64,000 nt of DNA from Pegea sp. RAD2-039 (lineage: Eukaryota; Chordata; Thaliacea; Salpida; Salpidae). A model generated the notes under the pieces. It made no database searches, was not told where the DNA came from, and worked only from the letters and a program-made list of their open reading frames with translations. Made by a program: the position numbers and the translations under genes. The stretch is taken from contig JAQGEQ010000192.1 of assembly GCA_034620365.1 (NCBI GenBank), positions 434,001-498,000 on the forward strand, given 5' to 3'. Position 1 is the stretch's first letter. Every line of letters begins with the position of its first letter. Positions 47,901 through 59,294 of the stretch are shown one piece after another.

Positions 47901-50900
47901 AATTACTCAAATATATTTATTATAATAAATGCGAAGGAGGGTGCCTGAAAAGAGCACCTCTCGCTGACACACATTCTCACAAATAACATCTATTTAGTCA
48001 AAAATATAGAAAGCAAAACATGGCATTTCAGTAGCCCTCAAAACATGTATCAGTAAACAATTACATGGAATTATTAAGAAAAGAAAAAAAAATCACAATT
48101 TAGAAATGACAATGTTGGCAATATTATAACGCTTCAACTTCTACTTGAACAACGCGAGTGATTCTGACATGACATATATATATGATCACTCAAACTTGTA
48201 GAAATGCTGCATAGGTTTGAAAATTGGTTGTTTTTGATGACCGATTAAAATCTCTGACTTTTTAAATCAAGTCTTTTCCTTTGAAATATATTTAGCATAA
48301 CATGATATGTTATTATCTGTAAATGAAGCTAATCGAAAAAAAACTTTTGAGTGGCAGAATAATTTGCTCTCATACAAAACCTTGCACTTTTGTATTTCAA
48401 ATCTTTTTATTGTATCATATTACTTGACTTAACTTGATTATTTTCTACTTTTCAAGTTAATCTTTATATAAATAAGTAGATTACTAGATTTTGTGAAAAA
48501 TTATGTTCTTAGGCAGAGACATGATAATATTTAAATTTTATATCTATAGAATTTAACAATCTGCATTTTCCGTGGTGTATTGCTTTGACTAGCAATGGAA
48601 AACTTATCTTATCAGAAGATTATAGTTGGTCTTTTAAACTATTTAACCTTCCAGGTAATTTTTCACGTTTTTTAATAACGAATTAATTTTCTTTCAATTT
48701 TTACTACAACAAAAATTACACCTTTCGAATAAACTCTTTACTAATCATAAGACCCATAAAATCTAATAATCAAAAAGACTGCTTTGTCTCTATCAACATT
48801 TCTATTATAAATGTGTTAACAGATTGAAACTCAGCTTCAAATATTTATTAAGACTTTGATAAAGTACTGATGTAAAAAAATAGATTTCCCCAAAAAATAT
48901 TAATTCAAAATCAAGATCTTTGTAAACTTTTAATTCATTTTTCAAGTTCTTAACAAAGGAGTCGACATTGATGTTTCGATAGAAGAGCTTATAGCGCCAC
49001 CTAGTGCCGAACTACTTGATTATAGACAACTTGATATTCCTCATCTTTTCAACAACAAAGTCTCGTGGTGGCTTACTTCATCAAATCTTCAAGATGCTTC
49101 AAATAATCAAAATAAGAGTAAGTTTTTCTCCACCAATTTTCTGGCTGATACAGTATTTTAGTAGAAGAATTTTTATTAGCTTTTAATGAATAATTTTTGA
49201 CAAAAGCATCTTTGTTTGGACTAAACAGTAAAAAGTAATTATACGTTTTACTTTAACTTGAAAAATTATTTCTATTTGTTTTAGTTTAAACTTAATATTT
49301 GCTGTTTAAAACAACCTGTTGATTTATTTGAACCACAACCAAATTTTAAGATAATAATCGACAAAATTATCTTAAAATGTTGCTTCAGGTTTAAATATGA
49401 AAGAGTAAATTGTTTAGAATAAATAAATGTAGTAGCATTGGTTTCTTTTGTTTAAAACTCAAGCTACTTAATTAACAATAATTTTTTTTTTGATATTTTT
49501 TGTCTTGGTTTCAATCTAACAGTTTATCCTGAAGATAATTTGTATTTTTATGAATAGATTAGTTCTTAGATGAAACGCATTTTTAGTCTTATCAAATTGT
49601 TTGCTCAAAATTACTTTCGCCTAAAGTTTTAATATGTTAAGTTCTTTTAAATTATTATTTTGAATTTTGTTCTGTACTAAAATTTCTTTTTGTAATTGAA
49701 TTAGGTCAATTGTTTTTTATTTTTCACTGAACTTTTTTAACTTTCCCTTTCTTTTAAGTAAAACTTAAAACTTAGTACAGTGATAACAACGTATATAACA
49801 TAAAATTAAAAACAAATACTTTACTTAATTAGAAAACTTTTTTGGCGTTTTAACTTTTATTAATTCAATTCTAATACTGTAAAAATCAAAAAGCTGAAAA
49901 TCACTTTTAAAATTGTAGTTAATTCATTTGACTATAATCATTCAAAGTAAAATCAGAAGCTGTTGTAAAGTTTAATAGATTAATGAGATAGGTTACAATA
50001 TAATTCTGAAATTAGTTTTTAGCTGTGAAATACAAGATAATTTTATATGTACGGCTTTTTATAATCATAAATTATAACCACAAAGATAGAGCTCACTAAC
50101 TTCAGAAAAAAGTTTTAAAACTGAATAATTTTTATAGCATCGTGAACATCTTCAGAAACCACCGAAAAAACTAAAGTCGCGTTGAAAGTATTCAGATATC
50201 AGTTTAATAAATAGACTGAAGATAATATAGTTTTGTAAAACTAACAGCAATATAATAGCCGCGATTGTTTAAAAATTGTATCATTTTGTAGATTAGGGTC
50301 TTCAAAAAGATCCCAGAACTGCTGATGTAAACAATGATGGTTATTTAATTAAAATTATTTAATAAAATAGTGTGTGCAACGCCACAATGACTTTATATTT
50401 TATGATATCTTAATAATAAGATAGACATATATATTACAAAACTAACAACATGTACTTTTCTGAAGGCTTGTATGAAATTAATACTTAAATAATATTTTGA
50501 TTGAAGTTTAAATTAATTATTCTAAATTTATCTTTTATTTATAATTTGTTAAAATTAATGCTCACAAAGTTATAAAATAATTTCTCTTTTTACTCTTTAA
50601 GTTATTGATAGATATGAAAACTAGAATATATTTTAGGTCCTGTCTTAATCATGTTGTTGGTTAACTTTAGAAATAATTTGATTAACTTTGCTTTTTTGTT
50701 TATGGTCTCTGAACAGAAAAAATTTATTGTTTTAAAAACTGATAGGTAGCTACAACAAATGTAAGATTTTATCTTTATAAATTTAATATCAGAACAAATA
50801 AAGCTTTTATGTAGTACAATAGATCATTAAAACTATTTTTTAGACAGTTTTAAAACAATACTACCTCTGAGGTTATTACTAAAGGGTTTATGGACATAAC

Positions 50901-52006
50901 TGCACATGATATTAACAAGGCTGCTTCCGGAGCTTTTGAAAATCAAAAGAACCACAACTTGTTTTAAAATCAAAGCATTCTTATTACAAAAACTTTCAAC
51001 TTGAACTTTTCTACCTACAAACAAAAATGTTAATTTCTTTGGAGATAATTCGGTTATACGCGGCTAAAATTTTTGATGTTTAGTGTATGTAGCTGAAAGT
51101 CAAAAATACCTTATAGATGATAAACACGCTAGAAATTTAAATAAAATTAGTACAATAACGTTTCATAAAATTTAAAGATTAATAAATAAGTTTGATTATT
51201 TAAGTTCAAATTATGTGATTGAAAATGAAAAGTTAATTTTGATAATGCAAAAAGTAAAAAGTTTCCTGAATGAAAATTATTTTATTTTTCAGATAATAAA
51301 GCTTATTCAAATAGTCATTTAAGATTTTACAAACTTTTAGAAAATAAACTTTTCGCTTGAAAGAATTATCGGCAAACTGTTTGAAGCATATTAATGTAAT
51401 TTATAAAATCAACTTTTACTGGTTTTAAACACTTATTTAAATCATCAGATAACTCTAATGCTTTATTAAAAAGCTAAAAACCGTGAGCTGGTTACACAAT
51501 GACTATATCAAAATATATAAATCCAAACCAACTGATTTTAATCTTATACCAAATGTTATGCCTTTTCAATAATCTTATCTGTTTTTTTTTAATATAAATC
51601 TCTTCAAATAATAGCACCAAATTTGACCAAATCTTTTAAATCTACAGCGATTGAAAATTCGAATGAGGACTACAGCTGTTTTAATGGACGCTTATTCGCG
51701 AAACCAACAACTTCGGCCAGTGACACAAGCTTTATGGGCAAAAATTTACCTCTGTCATCAAAGGTTTCGTCATCAAGTGACAATGATTCAATACTAGCTT
51801 CAACTGCTTCAGCACCATTAATTGGAACTCAATCCCCGGTTAATACAATAAAGTCAGTAAACAAAAGCAAATTTGCAGATAACATGACTACCTCATTAAA
51901 AAAGTCACATAGTTTTATGATAAATGATTGTCATAGTGGCAACGAAAGCTCAAACCTTATCCAAAATACTCACAGTTCAATTTGTTTATCTGAACAAACT
52001 TTATGA
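38905..52006 (+). CDS. TRIM-NHL protein (RING, two B-boxes, coiled coil, NHL propeller)
   Basis: TRIM-NHL proteins are RING ubiquitin ligases that often control mRNAs or neuronal differentiation. Thirteen exons: 38905-39405, 39842-39976, 41300-41458, 42055-42183, 42544-42768, 43345-43461, 43816-43968, 45264-45481, 46842-46989, 47647-47815, 48550-48654, 48947-49117, 51615-52006; 873 residues, all phases consistent. RING C3HC4 at residues 18-60 (C-Q-I-C ... C-Q-H-T-F-C-Q-K-C ... C-P-T-C-R), B-box 1 (C-E-T-C ... C-H-E-C ... H-H), B-box 2 split over exons 1-2 (I-H-D-G ... C-L-T-C ... H-K-T-H), coiled coil in exons 3-5, and NHL repeats in exons 7-11 (G-K-Q-G-M-G-D-G-E-F; I-I-V-A-D; I-I-V-S-D-N; F-G-S-E-G-P-E-R-G-Q-F-Q-G-P-R-G-V). 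I see no filamin domain. Exons 12-13 add a Ser-rich tail of about 190 residues. Introns are long (0.3-2.5 kb), unlike DDB1. A LINE fragment sits in intron 10. Confidence 0.93.
47041..47085. repeat. AT-only tandem repeat in a TRIM-NHL intron
   Basis: Units of the type ATATATATT repeat four to five times between exons 9 and 10. It is a simple low-complexity repeat. Confidence 0.8.
47915..48185 (-). mobile_element. LINE 3'-end fragment in TRIM-NHL intron 10, minus orientation
   Basis: The reverse complement matches the 3' UTR and hairpin of the 9400-13512 element: GCGAGAGGTGCTCTTTTCAG, GCACCCTCC and CGCATTTATTATAATAAAT. It is antisense to the host gene. Confidence 0.88.
49118..51614 (+). other. 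Large last intron of the TRIM-NHL gene
   Basis: A 2.5-kb AT-rich intron. Open frames in it (for example on the minus strand at 51024-50833) lack any recognisable motif, and I treat them as chance. Confidence 0.7.
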
Positions 52007-53945
52007 AACAACTTAACTCAAACTGTTGGTTAGCAGAAAAAGATTTAATCTTCTGCTTATATCTTCATTACAATATCTAGACTTTATTAAAGACTTAGTA
52101 GATCTTTATAAGATATTTGTAGAAATGACATTTAATAAGCCATATTTAAAAGTAATTTTTTATTTAGATTGATATCTTTCCTTATAAACTATTTACATAT
52201 TAGTAAAGATTCATTAAATTTATTTTTGTTCAAATTTTACGTGAAAAATCACTGTTTGCTACTTACCTTATATAGCATTCATAATGTGCACAGTACTCAT
52301 TATTTTCTAAATACTTTTGAATCCAAAAAAATTTCAAGTATGTCTAAGTATTATTATTTGACAAACGCTGGAGCTTCCCTGATAATAGTAAAAATCAGTT
52401 TTGTATATAGTAAAAACATAAACGGAAGCATTGGTTATCTTATACGTTAGTTTATGTAAGACATTTCATAAATAAAACTCGTTTTATAGATTATTTTAAC
52501 ATTGTTTTATGTTTTTTATACTTATGACCGATTTTTTTAATAATGTATAAACTTGCTTTTTTATTGAAGCGTAATTTAAAATGAAAAAAAAAATTGTGTT
52601 GAGTATTCTGTTATGTTTCTACTAAATTATACATAAAACTAATCTTATTAATGAGCGTTAACAAAAGAGAACGAAAAAACTGCTGTAATCTATTTAGACA
52701 TCTGCTTGCTTATGCAACTATTTCTGTTGCTAGTTTTTCAACCTCAATTTTTAACTGATAATAAATTAAGCCATTAAAACAAATCTAAGTGACATATATA
52801 AACTCTTTATCTAATTAGAAGCTTTGTAATTAGTTATTTAGTTAAAGACTTGCTTCACATAATTTTGATTTATTCTGTTTATATTTATTAATTTGGTAAA
52901 ACAAGAAAGTATAACAAATATTGCTGAAACTTATCCCAAAATAAAAGTAGTTTGAATTACAAATTTTCTAAGACCACAAAACTTAACTTACCATTAGGTG
53001 CATTATTAAATAATTAGCCCTCAAAATTTCAGTTAGGTTTGAAAGGAATTTGCACAGGTTTGAGGTGTAATTACTATAGTGGTTCTTTTATAATGAAGTC
53101 ATCACAGTTGTAGCCTTATATCTACTTTTACAAAAATTTACAAAGTTCTCATATATCTATTGATTCTAATAATTTTCTGACAAACTTTAATTCGGTATAA
53201 CTGAAGAAAAGAAACTGAAAAGAAAACATTTAGCAATTTAACTAAACTTCAAAGCAAATTATTTTGCGTAATTAAGCAAAATTAGATTAAAGGATTATTT
53301 GACATATATTTAAGCAACCAGGCCAAGTAGTTCACTATTAATTACTGAAAATACTTCAAATAGTTACTACAATTTTATAAATCATACAAAACAAGCAAGA
53401 AATATACTAACTAATTTCTTAATTTTGAATTGACATGAAAATATGTTAGAGCTAAAATAAACAATTTAAACTTTTTATTCATTAACAAAAAGCTGTATTT
53501 TCAATTACTGAATTAATGCATTTAACATTTTATTTTAATATATTTTAAGTAAATGATTTATGGTGATGATAATTGAGCAAACATACACCAATAAACGGCA
53601 AAAGTTTTTAATGTACTAAGCAAGTTAAATATTGCAGCATAAAATTCTATCTTCTGCACTACAATCATGCAGCTTTTCAGTTTATGGGCGTAAATAAAAA
53701 ATGTAATGAAAATATTAGTAGAAGAATTTTCTAAATAGTAAAAATTTAAATTGATTTAGAATTGGTGATAGTACCTTTATCTTTGGATGATATCTTATTT
53801 ATTGGAATTATAACAAACAGTAAGTCACACTTTAGCTTAATATGCTTTAGTTGGTTTATAATCTAAATTGCTGACTTCATCGACAGTAATAACAACAATT
53901 TAATCTATTTACAGAAACTTAATATATAGAAGCTTGTCTTCAATA
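52007..53945. other. TRIM-NHL 3' UTR and AT-rich spacer
   Basis: An AATAAA occurs near 52471. A 93-codon open stretch at 52169-52450 is AT-biased and Leu/Ile/Ser-rich with no motif. Nothing else is supported. Confidence 0.45.
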
Positions 53946-53949
53946 GACT

Positions 53950-54084
53950 TTAAATTAATAAGCCACAATGGCAACATCCAAAGCATTTATTGAAGTCTTC
54001 AAAGCTTCTATATCTGTCTAAAGGACATTTATCTTTACAAGTTGATCCTGATACTAGTATCTCCAGCAAGGCTATGAACATCAT
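53950..54084 (-). CDS. Possible small secreted cysteine-rich peptide
   Basis: From tandem ATGs the frame gives 44 residues: a hydrophobic start M-M-F-I-A-L-L-E-I-L-V-S-G-S-T that could be a signal peptide, then a 25-residue segment with six cysteines spaced C-x3-C-x13-C-x2-C-C-x-C, and G-L-L-I at the end. The pattern C-x13-C-x2-C with an internal aromatic-acidic stretch resembles a single TNF-receptor-type module such as in Fn14 or BCMA, but that is a loose resemblance. The frame is open further upstream without an ATG, and a donor-like GTGGCT near the last cysteines could join it to another exon. I found no membrane segment or other exon in the right order. The gene may equally be a short peptide precursor or chance. 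Confidence 0.28.
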   Translation of the reverse strand: MMFIALLEILVSGSTCKDKCPLDRYRSFEDFNKCFGCCHCGLLI

Positions 54085-54446
54085 AAACTCGTTTGTGAAT
54101 GACACCTTATCTACTACAGCAAGAAATTCAAACAGTTGTTCGCTTGCTTTTATCCAGTGAATTAACAAAACAGTTTCTCAAGACACTAAGGCGCTCACTA
54201 AGTACACTAGTTCGAAGCAGGACCAATAAAAGAAGAGAATAAATTCCCTAAAATTATTTCAGATAGAATTTATATTTGGTAGTGAGTATTTGTAATTTTT
54301 TGAATAAACAACTGAAGACCAGCACCTTAAGAAAAAATATTAATTTGTAACTGTTGTAAGTGTAGATAATACTACAAAGAGAAAAAATTGAGAAAGTCCA
54401 TATGAAAGATATTTGTTAAGAATGCTTATTATTCTTCTTGTGATGA

Positions 54447-56755
54447 TAGAATGTAATTCTAAATCTTGTTTGCTAATTCATTTTATTCTTGATTTTTACG
54501 ATAAAACCAAATTATAAAGTAAAAGAACTATAACATAAAAGAGCTACGACAAAAAATCTTTTTCAAATTACTGAAGATGTCTTATTAGAAACACATGACG
54601 TTATCTGAAATCTTATTTCAATCTTTAAACAAAAACTTTGTTGTGATTACCACTAAAAAGATTTCTAATTAAAAGCAAATACTTTTAAATGTTTTTGGAT
54701 TAAGTCAATATCTATTATCAGTAAAACTTCGATTTAGTGAACTATTTATTAAGTGTAACACTACCAGTTTCTTCTTCTTCTTCTTCTTCTATTTTGCCAT
54801 ATCCAACTTTCCAGTTATAATTTACACTTCACATATTATTCTACAGTGTTTGTATTCTTTCTGTACTAATCTTAAGTTATGATATTAGTAAGACCTTTCC
54901 AAACACCTTTTATTAATAGTATTGGGTTTTTTGTCAGCGACAACACATGTTGAATTTGTCACTCACAGCTATGTGTTGAATAAACAAAATAATTTGTTGA
55001 TATTTAGGTTGAGCGATTTCATATCACGCTTTCAGGTATCTTTAAAACGAAGACAAGAACAGCTGATGTCGCGTTAGACTTTTGATAGTTTTATTGTTGT
55101 AAGGAGATACCTTAGGAGATTCTGTAAGACTTCCTAGATAGCGAAGCCTTTGCTTGCTTAGCATGCTGTAGATTGGTGTTAAGCCAGTGCACTATTAGCC
55201 TTTCTTGTTTAGGATCTTTTACTGCCAACTTAAACGTAAAAGTACAACGAAGACAACAAGAATGAAAGATATTAATGTTATTTTAATTAGCCTTCAACAA
55301 AGTCATAGTTTTATTGGCTTACAATAAAGAACAGCAGACAAGCGTCCTATAGTTGGGTTGCCTAGACCCTAAAAGTATTTCGTGCAAATGAATCAGATGA
55401 AAAGGTTGGTCCAACAGTACCTGTAGTTATTGCTGCATCATCAGTAAACACCAGGTTCACGGTAATTTGTTTCCTTGTTGTTCACTTTTAGCCGCGATAG
55501 ATTGCAAAGACTTCATTCAGTTCTTTAATTAAGATAGATTTCATCAGAAGACACATTAAATTATCTTTCTAATACCATTAAGAAGAAAATCACAAAGATT
55601 ATGGGCAAAGGACAAATCCTTGGTTAGAACCGTATTTGATGGTGAAGGATTCAGAGCAACTTCCATCAGACTCGACTTTAGTATTCGTGTAAAATGATCT
55701 CACAATGTTACAGAGGCGTGGTGGGCAACCAAACTTCAACAGTATCAAAAACAGACCTTCTCTACTGATAAGGTCAAATCGGTGGCAAGGTCAATGAATG
55801 TACTGTACAAAGTCCCATGATATTCTTTGTATTTTTCTGTAACTGACAACAATTTTTTTTGGTAGATCTAATTTCTATTTCTTCTGTTTCAAAGTTATAG
55901 CCTAACAAATTGATCGTTTGTGCAATATTAAAAATTGTTTATAATTTCTTTAAAAATAATTTATTGCTTTATATATAGTTCGAAAACCATTTATGATTAT
56001 TTTTACGTTATTATTTGCTTGGTAATAAAAAGGTAATTGAACTTATATAAGCTTTATTAGTGATTTGCATGAATAACTAAACTATTGTTTTCATAATAAT
56101 ATTTTTTTAGATAAGAATTTAAGTAAGTGAAATTTAGGAATAACTTTTACCTACCGAAAAGTAAAAGATTTTATGGCAATAATGATGGCACGAAATTCAT
56201 TTTATTCAAAAATATCAACTTTTAAAAAAGTATTGCTTTCAACCACTGATATTATAGCACAAGTAACATTTTCTAAACCAAAATCTTGATAACTTTTTTG
56301 CATAAAATCATTTTTGCTTGAAAATTTGATTTAACTTTCAAAGTATTACTAGGTTTTTTCATCATTTTAAGTTCCAAAAATAAAATGTTGTAAGCTATTT
56401 TTAGACCTGTTACTTGAGCTTCAGCGCAAAGTTAGGTTTTCTGTATCTATGTATTTTCTTTAGTCTCAATCCAAGAGAAAACATTTTTAGCTTAAAAATA
56501 ATTTTTGTACATAATAAAAATAATTTGTTTTAAATTTATCTTTAGAAAAACTGCAAAATGTATTTTTTAGACTTAAATGTTTTATTCATTTAATTACAAA
56601 ACGTAACAATTTATATATTTTTTCATAGAAGTCAGATTTCATTGAGATTGATATCAAAACGAGTGACAATATTGAAAAAGATCAGTACAACCAAATACGA
56701 GGCAAATTAAAACATTCATTTTGGAGCATGATACAGACTCGTTGAAAGATCTTTG
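54447..56755 (+). repeat. Long direct repeat, left copy (2.3 kb)
   Basis: The sequence from TAGAATGTAATTC at 54447 to 56755 recurs at 61692-64000 with a constant offset of 7245 bp. I see only four substitutions and no net indels, about 99.8% identity. It contains a CTT microsatellite (54768-54790), patches of coding-like but unrecognised sequence (55380-55460 and 55610-55800, the second with internal stops), and an exon-like open piece at 56629-56745. The copy in the second position runs off the window, so the full unit is longer or equal. Confidence 0.95.
56629..56745 (+). pseudogene. Exon-like open piece inside the direct repeat, unrecognised
   Basis: After the acceptor-like TTTTTTCATAG there are 38 open codons, starting K-S-D-F-I-E-I-D-I-K-T-S and ending S-F-W-S-M-I-Q-T-R before TGA. 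The amino-acid mix is protein-like, not the Lys/Asn/Phe/Ile mix of random AT-rich frames. I do not know the family and cannot find confident partner exons. An identical piece lies at 63874-63990. Confidence 0.3.
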
Positions 56756-57261
56756 TTCTTCTAAATTCCGGATATTCAGCTGAGATATCCAAAAACATCC
56801 TAAAATATTTTTTCAGCATCGTACACTTCCTTGACGCAGCAAAACGCATGCGGCTATTACGTCATGCTCCTTGTTTATTTCAAAAGTGAGTCTTTAACAT
56901 CCGAAACCTTTTAATCTTCTGATCTTTAGAACATCCGCAATTAAAAGCAGAGCAATCCTCACAACCTTCTCACGTGACTTCTTAAGTGACGAAAGTGATA
57001 ATGAAACTTCTTTCACTGATTGGAGTTACTGAAGAAAATTATGAGAACAAAGAAGTTATATCACAACAAGAAACCGATCCAAAAATTCTCGTTGTAACTC
57101 GTTAAAATTTAAGGAAAGACATAAAAAAATACGTTTCAGTGTGAGATTTTTCCGAAGGAGTTTAAAACCAAACAAGCATTAAATAAAGTGAATTTTTCTC
57201 TTTTACAATACTATGATTCTGTGCAATTCTTCATTGTCATATGCTTTTTCGTTTACACGTC

Positions 57262-57352
57262 AAATAGATCTAATTTGTGAGAATGTGCGTTAGCGAGAGG
57301 TGCTCTCTTTAGGCACCTTCCTTCACATTTATTGTAATAAATAAATAAATAA
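57262..57352 (+). mobile_element. LINE 3'-terminal fragment next to zinc-finger remnants
   Basis: GTGAGAATGTGCGTTAGCGA, then GAGGTGCTCTCTTTAGGCAC, and TTATTGTAATAAATAAATAA match the family 3' end. It lies directly upstream of the C2H2 remnant at 57364 and probably interrupted that gene. Confidence 0.88.
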
Positions 57353-57363
57353 AAATCATCGCT

Positions 57364-57474
57364 GTCAACACGGAATAAGACCTGAATGCTGTGGAATTTG
57401 CGACAAGTCATTTAAAAGTTCTGCTGAATAAAATGTTCATATGCGCAAACATACTGGTGACAAAAACTGAATAT
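57364..57474 (+). pseudogene. C2H2 zinc-finger remnant with an in-frame stop
   Basis: The frame reads C-Q-H-G-I-R-P-E, the end of one finger plus linker, then a finger C-G-I-C-D-K-S-F-K-S-S-A-E-stop-N-V-H-M-R-K-H and the linker T-G-D-K. Spacing is the canonical C-x2-C-x12-H-x3-H with one position changed to TAA. The frame ends in TGA a few codons later. The fragment is clearly derived from a multi-finger DNA-binding protein and is not intact. Confidence 0.6.
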
Positions 57475-57803
57475 AACCCCCCATATTCTGAATCTGAATA
57501 TAAAAGTATGCCTCTTAAAGTATTACTTCCACTCTCATCAGAATTATTGTCAATTTTTTCAGAGGAATCTTTATTTTCTTCAGGTTTGCTGTCATCTGGT
57601 TCTTCAGATTTCTCAGTTGCAATTGTATAATTACTCTCAGCAACATTTGAATGAAGTGGAATCAACTGCAGTACGTTGTCATTAGCAACTGAGTCTTGAG
57701 AATGTCTCTGAAGACGTTTTAGAAGGGTTATCAGAATCAAACAAAAAAGAAAAAGTATTAGAATTATTAGAGCAACAAACAAATAAATTTCGAGTTGTGA
57801 CAT
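57408..57803 (-). CDS. Possible single-pass membrane protein or receptor tail exon
   Basis: An ATG at 57803 opens 131 codons: M-S-Q-L-E-I-Y, a 23-residue hydrophobic segment (L-F-V-A-L-I-I-L-I-L-F-L-F-C-L-I-L-I-T-L), a basic stop-transfer K-R-L-Q-R-H, and then an acidic Ser/Glu/Asp-rich region that looks cytoplasmic. The frame remains open upstream to an acceptor-like GAGACCAG at about 57833, so this could be the transmembrane exon of a type I receptor. Codon content looks real, with few low-complexity runs. The last 15 residues overlap the zinc-finger remnant on the other strand and may not be coding. I do not recognise a family. Confidence 0.35.
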   Translation of the reverse strand: MSQLEIYLFVALIILILFLFCLILITLLKRLQRHSQDSVANDNVLQLIPLHSNVAESNYTIATEKSEEPDDSKPEENKDSSEKIDNNSDESGSNTLRGILLYSDSEYGGLYSVFVTSMFAHMNILFSRTFK

Positions 57804-57849
57804 TTCAACTTTTCTTTCATCCAGTAGTTTCTGGTCTCAACAAGCTTGA

Positions 57850-59155
57850 TGGTAGTCTGTCAACAGCAGTTCTTGTTGAAGTTAGTCTATTCCAAACAGC
57901 TGTGAAGATCTTGAAGTGAGACAATGTTGGTAGCTGTAGCCTTATAAAGTTTCTGAATCATTGCATATAATCATTGCAAAAGTAACTTTGCTTGGAGGTG
58001 AACTGATTTCAAGAATAATTTTTTAGCTTTTTGTAATGATTAAAAAGAACAAAATTGAATTTCATATTTACTATAATGCTTTAACCTTAACTTTATAAAA
58101 AAATTTTGGAAATAAGTATAATTTGCTTTTGTCAATTGGTTTAGATAAAAACTAAACTCGGCAGCATTATTTTTCTTATTTAATTTTCAAATAAAGTTTA
58201 CAAATACTTAAAAGGGTGATCTTAAATGATTAAACATTTTTTACAACTCGGCAAAATAGATCTTCAGTTTGCTGATTCTATAAACAGTTTATAAAATATT
58301 TTTCAACTTTAAAAATTAATTTTTTTGAAATTTGGTCACATTCCTAGAGGTTCTTAGTGAGTTATTACAACATTTATTAAATAGTTATTAGAATTTTTTT
58401 ATAGCATCAGCTTTAAAGTTTTATAATTCTACAAAGTAAAAATGTTAACTTATGGGTACTTCTTTAGCACCTTTTTTTTAAACAGACTTGTGTTGACTAG
58501 AAGTTTTTTAAAACTTTATTTAAAGATAATTTTCTTATTTCATCAGGAAGCTAAATGGTTTGTGATTTTTGTTTTGCTTTAAATTAATACTTTATCACTT
58601 CAAAAAAAAATTGGTTGAAAGCTAAACATTTCATATAAAAATATATCTTAAAAATATGAATTGAAAATTGGATTTATGATCATTTTTCAAAGGGATAATC
58701 TTCTAATATAATCAAATATTTAAAATGGGTGATAGCCCTTATTATTTTACTTGTACACCCTGAGTTACTTTAATAATGGATTTCAGATTTTCAACAAATT
58801 AGCCAATTTTTTTGAACAATAGTCAAACTTTTAGCTTTCTTTGGTAAAAAGCTTGTAATGAGCTGATAATAACCCTTCCCTTTAAAAATAATGTAAAGTT
58901 TAATATTTTCATTTAGTTGATTTATTCTTTATAACAGCGAAATTATCGAGGTGTAAATATGTAATTGTGTACATCAGCTAGTGGTATTTATTCTTAATTT
59001 TTTCTTTCAACGTTACTCAATTGCTAATTCGTAATCGAAAGTGCTAGGATACAGAATTTTATTTTTAATAAACTAAGTTTTATCCTGATTTCTAATAAAT
59101 TTTCATCAGTTCACTTATTGGCTAATTAAAATTTAGACTTTAGACAATCGACAAT
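57850..59155. other. AT-rich stretch between membrane-protein frame and zinc finger
   Basis: No gene supported. Any extracellular exons of the membrane protein would be expected at the left of this stretch, but I could not find them. Confidence 0.4.
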
Positions 59156-59159
59156 TTGT

Positions 59160-59294
59160 CGATTTCAAAATGTGGACTGTCAAAGAATACTGACAAGATC
59201 AGATAACTATGGAAAAACTTTCCAATGTAAAGTTTGTAAAAAAGCCTTCAGACAAACTGGCAATCTGATAGTTCACAAGAGATCACATACTTAA
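59160..59294 (+). pseudogene. Isolated C2H2 zinc-finger exon
   Basis: The open frame contains one complete finger, F-Q-C-K-V-C-K-K-A-F-R-Q-T-G-N-L-I-V-H-K-R-S-H-T, with C-x2-C-x12-H-x3-H spacing, and stops with TAA right after the H-T. Residues at the DNA-reading positions are intact. Preceding residues (N-V-D-C-Q-R-I-L-T-R-S-D-N) look like a degraded finger. It could be a last exon of a functional gene, but the neighbouring finger at 57364 carries a stop, so I class it with the remnants. Confidence 0.5.

Noticed and set aside
52169-52450. 93-codon open frame after the TRIM-NHL stop
   Set aside because: Located in the probable 3' UTR, AT-biased, with no motif or splice context.
54190-54240. 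tRNA-like or SINE-like boxes near TTCGAAGC
   Set aside because: The A-box-like and B-box-like elements are in the wrong order on both strands.
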